The position numbers and the translations under genes were made by a program. Positions 1 to 6,122 of a stretch of DNA of 53,863 nucleotides are shown here, one piece after another. Below the pieces are notes generated by a model. It searched no databases, was not told the DNA's origin, and saw only the letters and a list, made by a program, of their open reading frames with translations. Source of the stretch: Clostridia bacterium (GTDB taxonomy: Bacteria > Bacillota > Clostridia > UBA1381); the NCBI GenBank assembly GCA_017935675.1, contig JAGBHE010000047.1:1-53863 (forward strand), in the 5' to 3' direction. How positions within the stretch are numbered: position 1 is the stretch's first letter; every line of letters begins with the position of its first letter.

Positions 1-1
1 T

Positions 2-334
2 GTTTACGGTCGCACACAGACCGCTTTCTCTGAGGACGGACTTCCCATCGGTGCAGGTCTTGAGGATCTCGGTAAGGGTCTCCGCTCACAGTGCGGTACA
101 ACCTATGCAACCCTTGCAAAGGGTCCCCGTTACTTAGAGCTTGCAGAAGGCTACATAACAAAGATTGCTGTTGATGACAACAACGAAATTATCGGTTATA
201 AGTTCGTTCACCTCGGCAAAATGATGGAAATGATCAGAAAAGGTATGGACGCAAACGAAGCACTCGAAAAGGCTTCAGGTCAATACGGCAGAGTTGATGA
301 TGCTGCAAAGCTTATCGACCCAAGATGCGAATAA
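2..334 (+). CDS. Iron-sulfur cluster assembly scaffold-like (NifU-like) protein, C-terminal part
   Basis: The reading frame is open from the window edge to the TAA at 332-334, so only the last 110 residues are present. The fragment contains GRTQTAFSEDGLPIGAGLED, a KGPRYLELAEGY stretch and a C-terminal GRVDDAAKLIDPR. I recognise this as the C-terminal half of the approximately 230-residue protein that Clostridia genomes annotate as iron-sulfur cluster assembly scaffold protein, and which habitually precedes a GGGtGRT-family gene. That partner follows after 21 bases, so the two are probably cotranscribed. The N-terminal half that would carry the scaffold cysteines lies outside the window, so the Fe-S role rests on family recall and context. 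Confidence is high for the family and modest for the biochemical role. Confidence 0.75.
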   Translation, partial: VYGRTQTAFSEDGLPIGAGLEDLGKGLRSQCGTTYATLAKGPRYLELAEGYITKIAVDDNNEIIGYKFVHLGKMMEMIRKGMDANEALEKASGQYGRVDDAAKLIDPRCE

Positions 335-355
335 TAAAGGGGAGGTACGAAGATT

Positions 356-1354
356 ATGGCATTATTTGAAAGTTATGAAAGAAGAATTGACCAAATCAAC
401 GCAGAGCTTGCGAAGCATGGTATCTCTTCAATCGAGGAAGCAAAGAAAATCTGTGACGACAAGGGCATAGATGTATATAACATAGTTAAGGGTATTCAGC
501 CTATCTGCTTTGAGAACGCTTGCTGGGCATACATTGTCGGTGCTGCAATCGCTATCAAGGACGGCTGCACAAAGGCTGCTGATGCGGCTGAAAAAATCGG
601 TGTAGGTCTTCAGTCCTTCTGTATTCCGGGCTCTGTTGCGGACGACAGAAAGGTTGGTATCGGTCACGGAAACCTCGGTGCAATGCTGCTCCGAGAGGAA
701 ACAAAGTGTTTCGCATTTTTGGCAGGTCACGAGTCATTTGCGGCTGCTGAGGGTGCTATCGGTCTTGCAAGATCAGCTAACAAGGCAAGAAAAGAAGACC
801 TTCGCGTTATCTTAAACGGTCTTGGTAAGGACGCTGCTCAGATTATTTCAAGAATTAACGGCTTTACATATGTTCAGACAAAGTTTGATTACTTCACAGG
901 CGAGCTGACAATCGTTAAGGAAACAGCTTACTCAAACGGCGAAAGAGCAAAGGTTCGTTGTTATGGTGCAGACGACGTTCGTGAGGGCGTTGCAATCATG
1001 CACAAGGAGGGCGTTGACGTTTCTATCACAGGTAACTCAACTAACCCGACACGTTTCCAGCACCCGGTTGCAGGTACATACAAGAAGGAATGTATCGAAC
1101 AGGGCAAGAAATACTTTTCAGTTGCATCAGGCGGCGGTACAGGACGTACACTGCATCCTGATAACATGGCTGCAGGTCCTGCTTCCTATGGTATGACAGA
1201 TACTATGGGTAGAATGCATAGTGATGCACAGTTCGCAGGTTCTTCATCAGTGCCTGCCCATGTTGAAATGATGGGCTTAATCGGTGCAGGTAACAACCCA
1301 ATGGTTGGTATGACCGTTGCAGTTGCAGTTGCTATCGAGGAAGCAATGAAATAA
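356..1354 (+). CDS. GGGtGRT family protein
   Basis: This 332-residue protein, preceded by a GGGGAGG ribosome-binding site, carries the signature that names the family: GGGTGRT at residues 259-265, followed by LHPDNMAAGPASYG. The chain is rich in glycine and alanine (for example near residues 60-75 and 290-325). It has no signal peptide or clear membrane span and is probably cytosolic. The family (Pfam GGGtGRT) is common in anaerobic Firmicutes and has no established reaction that I know of. It sits directly downstream of a NifU-like scaffold gene, which suggests a function linked to Fe-S metabolism, but this is inference from neighbourhood. The gene ends before a strong terminator at about 1454-1485, so the pair looks like a closed operon. 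Confidence 0.9.
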   Translation: MALFESYERRIDQINAELAKHGISSIEEAKKICDDKGIDVYNIVKGIQPICFENACWAYIVGAAIAIKDGCTKAADAAEKIGVGLQSFCIPGSVADDRKVGIGHGNLGAMLLREETKCFAFLAGHESFAAAEGAIGLARSANKARKEDLRVILNGLGKDAAQIISRINGFTYVQTKFDYFTGELTIVKETAYSNGERAKVRCYGADDVREGVAIMHKEGVDVSITGNSTNPTRFQHPVAGTYKKECIEQGKKYFSVASGGGTGRTLHPDNMAAGPASYGMTDTMGRMHSDAQFAGSSSVPAHVEMMGLIGAGNNPMVGMTVAVAVAIEEAMK

Positions 1355-1410
1355 AAATTTGAGATTGTTTTGCGTATTTAAGCCATTTAAAGCTGTGCTA
1401 AAAGTGATAC

Positions 1411-1427
1411 GTGTGTATAATACACAC
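1411..1427. repeat. 17-bp perfect palindrome containing TATAAT
   Basis: The two 8-base arms GTGTGTAT and ATACACAC flank a central A and pair perfectly. A TATAAT hexamer lies inside (1416-1421), but no reasonable -35 box sits 16-18 bases upstream. It lies between the GGGtGRT stop codon and the terminator. It may be a protein-binding site or chance, and no function is assigned. Confidence 0.3.
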
Positions 1428-1453
1428 AGTATACAGACGTAATACAAAAAGAG

Positions 1454-1485
1454 AAGAGGGCATTATATAAAAATGTCCTCTTTTT
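1454..1485 (+). terminator. Rho-independent terminator after the GGGtGRT gene
   Basis: A 10-bp stem (AAGAGGGCAT, 1454-1463, with ATGTCCTCTT, 1473-1482, one G-U pair) and a 9-base loop are followed directly by a run of T to 1485. It separates the Fe-S-related pair from sigK. Confidence 0.85.
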
Positions 1486-1556
1486 GTATGCATTTTCGGA
1501 CAGAGAGCCATGCACGCGGAGGTCATTTGCGGCATATAATAATCTGAGGTGAGCTT

Positions 1557-2240
1557 ATGTCGGAAATTATAATGCAAATACTTCAGAATGTGATGCTTCT
1601 TTTAGGGTTTGTGGGCGGTGGAAACGCATTTCCCAAGCCTCTTTCGCCAAAGGAGGAGCAGCACTGGCTAAAGCTATGGGCGGAGGGTGACGAGAATGCG
1701 AAAAATGTACTGATAGAGCATAATCTGCGATTAGTTGCACATATCGCGAAAAAATATGCGGCGGATAACAATTTTGATGATTTGGTTTCAACCGGAACGA
1801 TTGGTCTCATAAAGGGCATCAACACCTTTGACATGACCAAAACCTCCAAGCTTACGACATACATTGCAAGGTGTATCGAGAACGAGGTTTTAATGATGCT
1901 GCGGCTTTCCAAGAAAACCGCGGGCGACATATCGCTTGAGGAATGTATCGGCACCGATAAGGAGGGCAATAATATGACCTTTTCGGACATTTTGCCCGCC
2001 GACACCGAGGACATTTCCGATATGATTGCGTTGAAAATCAATATCAAAAAGCTGTATAGTGCGATGGGGGAGGTTTTAACTCCCGATGAAAAAAACATAC
2101 TTTGCTGGCGATATGGTCTGGGCAATAAAAAGCGAAAAACGCAAAAGGAAATTTCACAAATTTTAGGAATTTCGCGTTCATATGTGTCGAGAATAGAAAA
2201 GCGTGCGATAAAAAAGCTTTCGGAAAAAATTGAGGAATAG
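1557..2240 (+). CDS. sigK: RNA polymerase sporulation sigma factor SigK (pro-sigma K)
   Basis: This is the mother-cell sigma factor of late sporulation, directing coat and maturation genes. The 227-residue protein starts with a hydrophobic pro-peptide (residues 1-20, rich in L, V, G) that holds pro-sigma-K at the membrane until proteolytic removal. Region 2 follows, with NLRLVAHIAKKY, then DLVSTGTIGLIKG and a TYIARCIENEVLM helix. Region 4 is a helix-turn-helix, TQKEISQILGISRSYVSRIE, near residues 195-215. Length and domain order match the family. The gene is uninterrupted, so there is no skin-type element splitting it as in Bacillus subtilis or Clostridioides difficile. The start is supported by GAGGTGAG six bases upstream. 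The spore-germination protease gene gpr follows by 73 bases, so this is a small sporulation cluster. Confidence 0.93.
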   Translation: MSEIIMQILQNVMLLLGFVGGGNAFPKPLSPKEEQHWLKLWAEGDENAKNVLIEHNLRLVAHIAKKYAADNNFDDLVSTGTIGLIKGINTFDMTKTSKLTTYIARCIENEVLMMLRLSKKTAGDISLEECIGTDKEGNNMTFSDILPADTEDISDMIALKINIKKLYSAMGEVLTPDEKNILCWRYGLGNKKRKTQKEISQILGISRSYVSRIEKRAIKKLSEKIEE

Positions 2241-2313
2241 TTTTTATACGCTTTACCGAAAATATACATAATGAAGTCGCAGACGTTTTAAGGTACGTCA
2301 GAAAGGATTTGAA

Positions 2314-3261
2314 ATGGAAAATATAAGAACAGACCTTGCGATTGAAGCACACGAGATGTGCAGCAAGGAAAAAGCGGAGGAAAATCATTTAGAGGGAATT
2401 GATGTTAAGGAATATGAAGAAGACGGTGTTGCCGTCACTGTTATCGAGGTAAAAAACAAGCAGGGAGAGCGGATATTGGGAAAGCCAATCGGCAAATATA
2501 TAACGATTGAAGCACCGGGACTTAAATTTTCAAACGAGGTGTATGAAAAGGCATGTATTGCGGTTTCGGAGCAAATACGTGCAATCTGCGATATAACTGA
2601 AAATACGAAAACGCTTGTTGTAGGGCTGGGAAACAAGCTGATTACGCCCGATGCCCTGGGACCGCAGGTGGTTTCAAAGCTCATGGTTACAAATCATATC
2701 AAGGCACATATGAAGGATTTTCTTGATGATTCTTACAGCTCGGTATGTGCGATAGTGCCCGGAGTTTTGGGGACGACGGGCATTGAAACTACCGATATAA
2801 TAAAGGGCGTTGCAGACAAAATCAAGCCGGAAATCGTAATCGCAGTGGACGCTCTTGCATCAAGGAGTATTGACAGAATATCCACAACGGTGCAGATTTC
2901 CGATACAGGAATAAATCCCGGCTCAGGCGTTGAAAACAAGCGTGAGGGAATAAATGAAGAAAGCATCGGTGCGAAGGTGATTGCAATAGGCGTGCCTACC
3001 GTTGTGGACGCGGCAACCATTGCCTCGGACAGCATTGACATGGCACTGGGCGACAGCGAGAGCCTCGGCAACTGCTTTTCAGATATTGATAAAAGAGAGA
3101 TAATACACAAGGCACTTACGAAAAATGTGGGAAATATGATGGTTACACCCAAGGATATCGACCTTGTTATAGAAAGGGCGGCAAAAACCGTTGCAAACGG
3201 TATAAATCTTGCCCTGCACAGAGATTTATCCTTTGAAGATATAGAAAGTTATGTTGGATAA
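2314..3261 (+). CDS. gpr: Germination protease GPR
   Basis: GPR is the spore endopeptidase (family A25) that degrades small acid-soluble spore proteins during germination. This 315-residue protein has the N-terminal RTDLAIEAHE segment, the region where the zymogen is self-cleaved in known members. It also has the motifs LVVGLGNKLITPDALGP, VPGVLGTTGIET and IAVDALASRS. Asp113 (in TPDALGP) and Asp179 (in AVDALA) are 66 residues apart, the same spacing as the two essential aspartates of the Bacillus megaterium enzyme (127 and 193, from memory). Length is somewhat short of the approximately 370 residues of Bacillus but normal for Clostridia. The start has AGAAAGGA nine bases upstream. Transcription in the forespore would be expected, but I could not find a convincing sigma-G promoter. 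Confidence 0.95.
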   Translation: MENIRTDLAIEAHEMCSKEKAEENHLEGIDVKEYEEDGVAVTVIEVKNKQGERILGKPIGKYITIEAPGLKFSNEVYEKACIAVSEQIRAICDITENTKTLVVGLGNKLITPDALGPQVVSKLMVTNHIKAHMKDFLDDSYSSVCAIVPGVLGTTGIETTDIIKGVADKIKPEIVIAVDALASRSIDRISTTVQISDTGINPGSGVENKREGINEESIGAKVIAIGVPTVVDAATIASDSIDMALGDSESLGNCFSDIDKREIIHKALTKNVGNMMVTPKDIDLVIERAAKTVANGINLALHRDLSFEDIESYVG

Positions 3262-3263
3262 TA

Positions 3264-3292
3264 TTGACATTACTCTGATTGTAGGTTAAAAT
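3264..3292 (+). promoter_or_regulatory. Vegetative promoter for the yfmF-yfmH operon
   Basis: TTGACA (3264-3269), a 17-bp spacer and TAAAAT (3287-3292) form a near-consensus sigma-A promoter about 45 bases before the first peptidase gene. Confidence 0.75.
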
Positions 3293-3337
3293 ATATTATA
3301 TGGGTAAAGGAGTTTATAGAAAAAGGAGATTAGGAGA

Positions 3338-4600
3338 ATGTTAAAGGTTATTCCGATTAATGACAATATTCGACTTAATTATATTCCCATGGATAAGCTT
3401 AAGACAACATCAATGGGAATGTATATTCATAGAAAACTGAAGAAGGAGGACGCCTCCAAGAATGCAATTTTGCCACATATTTTAAAGCGTGGCTGCAAGC
3501 TCTGCTCAAGCTCGCAGGAGATTGCACGGTATCTTGAAAATTTATACGGTGCGAAATTTTCTGCAGGAATAGGCAAACGCGGCGACGACCATTTGCTTTG
3601 CTTTGAATTTGAAACTATTTCGGACAAATACGCACCTCGCGGCGAGCGTCTTGCGGCGGGAGTTGTAAAGCTGATGATGTCTATGGTATTCGGCAGCCTC
3701 GATGAATTTGACAAGGATTCCTTTGAGCAGGAAAGGGCAAATTCAATCACAAAAATTGAAAATATCATAAACGACAAGCGTATTTATGCAAACTACCGCT
3801 GTCAGGAGGAAATGGCCAGGGGCGACAGCTTTGAAATTCCAAGGCTTGGATATGTTGAGGATATGAAAGCACTCACACGCGAGGAGGTTTATGCATACTA
3901 CAAGGAAATCATTGTAAATTCGCCGATTGACATATATGTATGCGGAGATGCAAATATCAGAGAACTTGAAGCTGAAATAAGAAAAGGTATAGAGGGTTTT
4001 GAGTTTAAAAAAGCCGAAATGCCGTCCTGCACAATACTTCGCCGTAATTCGCAGGTGAAAAATATAACGGAAAAATTAAATGTTACCCAGGGAAAGCTTT
4101 CAATGGGATTTTTGACCGACATGAAGCCTACCGACGAGAATTATTTTGCACTTTTGGTGGCAAATGCGATTTTTGGCGGCGGTGCACAGAGCAAGCTGTT
4201 CAATAATGTGCGAGAAAAGCTTAGTCTTGCTTATTATGCAGGCTCGATTCTGGATAAATTTAAGGGAATTATGATGGTAAACGCGGGTATTGAGTTTGAT
4301 AATTTTGAAAAGGCGTATAACGAAATCATGGCACAGCTTGATGAAATGAAAAAGGGTAATATTACTGACCTTGAGCTGGAGGCGAGTAAGGGCTTTTTGA
4401 TAAACAGCCTGACCTCCTATTATGACGACCAGCACAGCATGATTTCCTTCTATCTGAACGAAAAAATCGGACAAACCTTTGCCGATATTGACCAGTGCAT
4501 AGAGCGGATTAAGCTGGTAACCAAGGCAGATGCCGTAGATGCAATGAGCGACGTGAAGCTTGATACCGTCTATTTTCTTACGGGAAGGGAGGAACAGTAA
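3338..4600 (+). CDS. yfmF: M16 family peptidase-like protein, YfmF type (non-catalytic partner)
   Basis: This 420-residue protein has the M16 (pitrilysin/processing peptidase) fold: LENLYGAKFSAGIGKRGDDH near residue 70, a FGGGAQSKLFNNVREKLSLAYYAGS block near residue 285, and a helical C-terminal lobe. At the place where an active M16 subunit has HxxEH the sequence reads LPHILKRG, so the zinc site is absent. It is therefore probably the structural half of a heterodimer whose catalytic half is the next gene, overlapping by one base (TAATG). In Bacillus this pair is called YfmF/YfmH and has been linked to 5-aminopentanol modification of elongation factor P. That role here is inferred. The start is preceded by AAAAGGAGATTAGGAG, and a good promoter lies upstream. 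Confidence 0.85.
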   Translation: MLKVIPINDNIRLNYIPMDKLKTTSMGMYIHRKLKKEDASKNAILPHILKRGCKLCSSSQEIARYLENLYGAKFSAGIGKRGDDHLLCFEFETISDKYAPRGERLAAGVVKLMMSMVFGSLDEFDKDSFEQERANSITKIENIINDKRIYANYRCQEEMARGDSFEIPRLGYVEDMKALTREEVYAYYKEIIVNSPIDIYVCGDANIRELEAEIRKGIEGFEFKKAEMPSCTILRRNSQVKNITEKLNVTQGKLSMGFLTDMKPTDENYFALLVANAIFGGGAQSKLFNNVREKLSLAYYAGSILDKFKGIMMVNAGIEFDNFEKAYNEIMAQLDEMKKGNITDLELEASKGFLINSLTSYYDDQHSMISFYLNEKIGQTFADIDQCIERIKLVTKADAVDAMSDVKLDTVYFLTGREEQ

Positions 4601-5883
4601 TGGAGAGGATATATGATAAGCTGACCGGCGAAAGCGTATATTATAAAAAGCATGAAAGCGGTCTTAATATTTATATAATGCCGAGAGCCGGCTATAACTC
4701 AAGCTATGCAATTTTCGGCACAAAATACGGCTCGGTGGACTCGGAATTTATTGTTCCCGGAGAAGCAGAGGCTACAAAGGTGCCGGACGGAATTGCACAC
4801 TATCTTGAACATAAAATGTTCGACCAGCCGGACGGAAGCAATGTGTTCGACAGATTTTCAAAGTTCGGCGGCGAGGCAAATGCTTTCACAAGCTTCAATA
4901 TGACTGCATATCTGTTCTCTGCAACGAGACATTTTTATGAAAATCTCGAAACGCTTTTGGACTATGTCCAGTCTCCGTATTTTACCAAGGAGAGCGTGGA
5001 AAAGGAGCAGGGAATTATCGGTCAGGAGATAAGAATGTACGACGATAATGCACCATGGCGGCTGTTCTTTAATTTCCTGGGACTTTTGTATAACAACAAT
5101 CCCGTAAAGCTCGATATTGCAGGAACAGTTGAAAGCATCGCCGAGATTGACGAAAAGCTGCTTTATAAATGCTATAATACCTTCTATAATTTGTCTAATA
5201 TGACCTTGTTTGTAACAGGCGACCTTAATGTGGAGAAAACTCTGCGTATTATTGAGCGGAACATAAAGAATAATGAGCCTTTTACCGAGGAGATAAAGAG
5301 AATTTATCCCGAAGAGCCCAAGCAGGTTGCGGGAAAATATAAGGAGCAGAGGATAAGCGTGGCAACTCCGATGTTTATGATGGGCTGGAAGGATAACGAC
5401 GTTGGGTATTCGGGAAAGCCGCTGCTAAAAAAATCAATCGAAATGGAGATTTTGGTCGAGATGCTGTTCGGCAAAAGCTCAAAGCTGTATAACGAGCTTT
5501 ATGACGAGGGACTTATAAATCAGAATTTCTCATTTGAGTATTCGCCGCAGATTGACTACGGCTACACCGCAATTGACGGAGAAAGCAAAAATCCCGAGGC
5601 GGTATATGAAAAAATTACAAAATATGTTGACGGCTTGAGAGAAAGCGGTCTTTGTGAGGACGATTTTAAGCGTATAAAGAAAATTATCTGGGGAGACTTT
5701 ATCCGTTCGTACAATGATATTGAAGGGTATGCACACAGCTTTTTGTCTATGTCATTTTTGGATATAAGCTACTTCGATTATTTTGACGAATACAAAAAAA
5801 TCACCTTTGAGGACGTAAAAAAACGTTTTCTTCAGCAGTTTGACAATGAGTATTGCGTATTATCGGTAATCAAACCTGAGTGA
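4600..5883 (+). CDS. yfmH: M16 family zinc metallopeptidase, YfmH type
   Basis: This is the catalytic M16 subunit of 427 residues. The inverted zinc motif HYLEH is at residues 67-71 (His67, Glu70, His71), and EKEQGIIGQEI supplies the downstream glutamate (Glu143, with the conserved Glu136 seven residues before). The stretch KMFDQPDGSNVFDRFSKFGG is typical of YfmH. The C-terminal lobe contains MLFGKSSKLYNELYDEGLIN, the counterpart of the block in its partner. No signal peptide is seen, so it should act in the cytosol together with YfmF. Translational coupling by the one-base overlap supports a 1:1 complex. A terminator follows within 5 bases of the stop codon. Confidence 0.9.
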   Translation: MERIYDKLTGESVYYKKHESGLNIYIMPRAGYNSSYAIFGTKYGSVDSEFIVPGEAEATKVPDGIAHYLEHKMFDQPDGSNVFDRFSKFGGEANAFTSFNMTAYLFSATRHFYENLETLLDYVQSPYFTKESVEKEQGIIGQEIRMYDDNAPWRLFFNFLGLLYNNNPVKLDIAGTVESIAEIDEKLLYKCYNTFYNLSNMTLFVTGDLNVEKTLRIIERNIKNNEPFTEEIKRIYPEEPKQVAGKYKEQRISVATPMFMMGWKDNDVGYSGKPLLKKSIEMEILVEMLFGKSSKLYNELYDEGLINQNFSFEYSPQIDYGYTAIDGESKNPEAVYEKITKYVDGLRESGLCEDDFKRIKKIIWGDFIRSYNDIEGYAHSFLSMSFLDISYFDYFDEYKKITFEDVKKRFLQQFDNEYCVLSVIKPE

Positions 5884-5887
5884 GTAG

Positions 5888-5912
5888 AAAGGGCAGAGTA
5901 ATGCCCTTTTTT
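5888..5912 (+). terminator. Terminator after yfmH
   Basis: The stem AAAGGGCA/TGCCCTTT (5888-5895 and 5902-5909) with a 6-base loop runs into a T tract to 5912. Confidence 0.88.
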
Positions 5913-5976
5913 GCTTGATAAAAATGCTTTGAATGACTTATTAAAACAATTTTTTTACAAAAAGTTTATCGAATTT

Positions 5977-6014
5977 ATGTAAAAATGGGAACAATTAATG
6001 TAAAATTTTGCACA
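5977..6014 (+). promoter_or_regulatory. 21-bp-spaced direct repeat upstream of the secreted binding-protein operon
   Basis: Two copies begin ATGTAAAA at 5977 and 5998 and continue with a common ..G.ACA end (13 of 17 positions agree). Two direct half-sites 21 bases apart, upstream of the -35 box, are the usual layout for an AraC-family dimer. The regulator at 11478 is the natural candidate. This is inference from spacing only. Confidence 0.45.
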
Positions 6015-6016
6015 AG

Positions 6017-6058
6017 TTCAACAAATTGTTGAAAGCTTGACTTTTGTTTTGATATAAT
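6017..6058 (+). promoter_or_regulatory. Promoter with palindromic operator candidate for the 6.1-13.9 kb operon
   Basis: The perfect palindrome TTCAACAA-A-TTGTTGAA spans 6017-6033 and overlaps the -35 box TTGAAA (6029-6034). The -10 box TATAAT is at 6053-6058 after an 18-bp spacer. The palindrome's position would let a dimeric repressor block polymerase. Confidence 0.6.
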
Positions 6059-6067
6059 GTTGATGTC

Positions 6068-6095
6068 TTAAGCTGATATTACGAAGTCGGCTTAA
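6068..6095 (+). other. 5' leader hairpin
   Basis: TTAAGCTGAT (6068-6077) pairs with GTCGGCTTAA (6086-6095), ten pairs including two G-U, with an 8-base loop. It begins right at the expected transcription start and lies 27 bases before the ATG. A stem at the very 5' end may protect the transcript. No T run follows, so it is not a terminator. Confidence 0.5.
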
Positions 6096-6122
6096 AAGTA
6101 CAAAGAAAAGGAGAGAAACATT

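Noticed and set aside
1533..1540. Sigma-E -10 box (CATATAAT) for sigK
   Set aside because: The match is good, but no -35 element exists at the right distance, and the start would fall on the ribosome-binding site.
1583..2269. 228-codon minus-strand open frame opposite sigK
   Set aside because: It is a mirror of a strongly conserved sigma-factor gene. The translation has low complexity, is serine/phenylalanine-rich and has no family features.
2262..2300. Sigma-G promoter for gpr
   Set aside because: CATAAT at about 2267 resembles a -10 box, but the nearest -35-like GGAATA is about 27 bases away, too far for sigma-G spacing.
6037..6058. TTGACT as -35 box for the 6123 gene
   Set aside because: Only 10 bases separate it from TATAAT. 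TTGAAA at 6029-6034 with an 18-base spacer is the workable choice.
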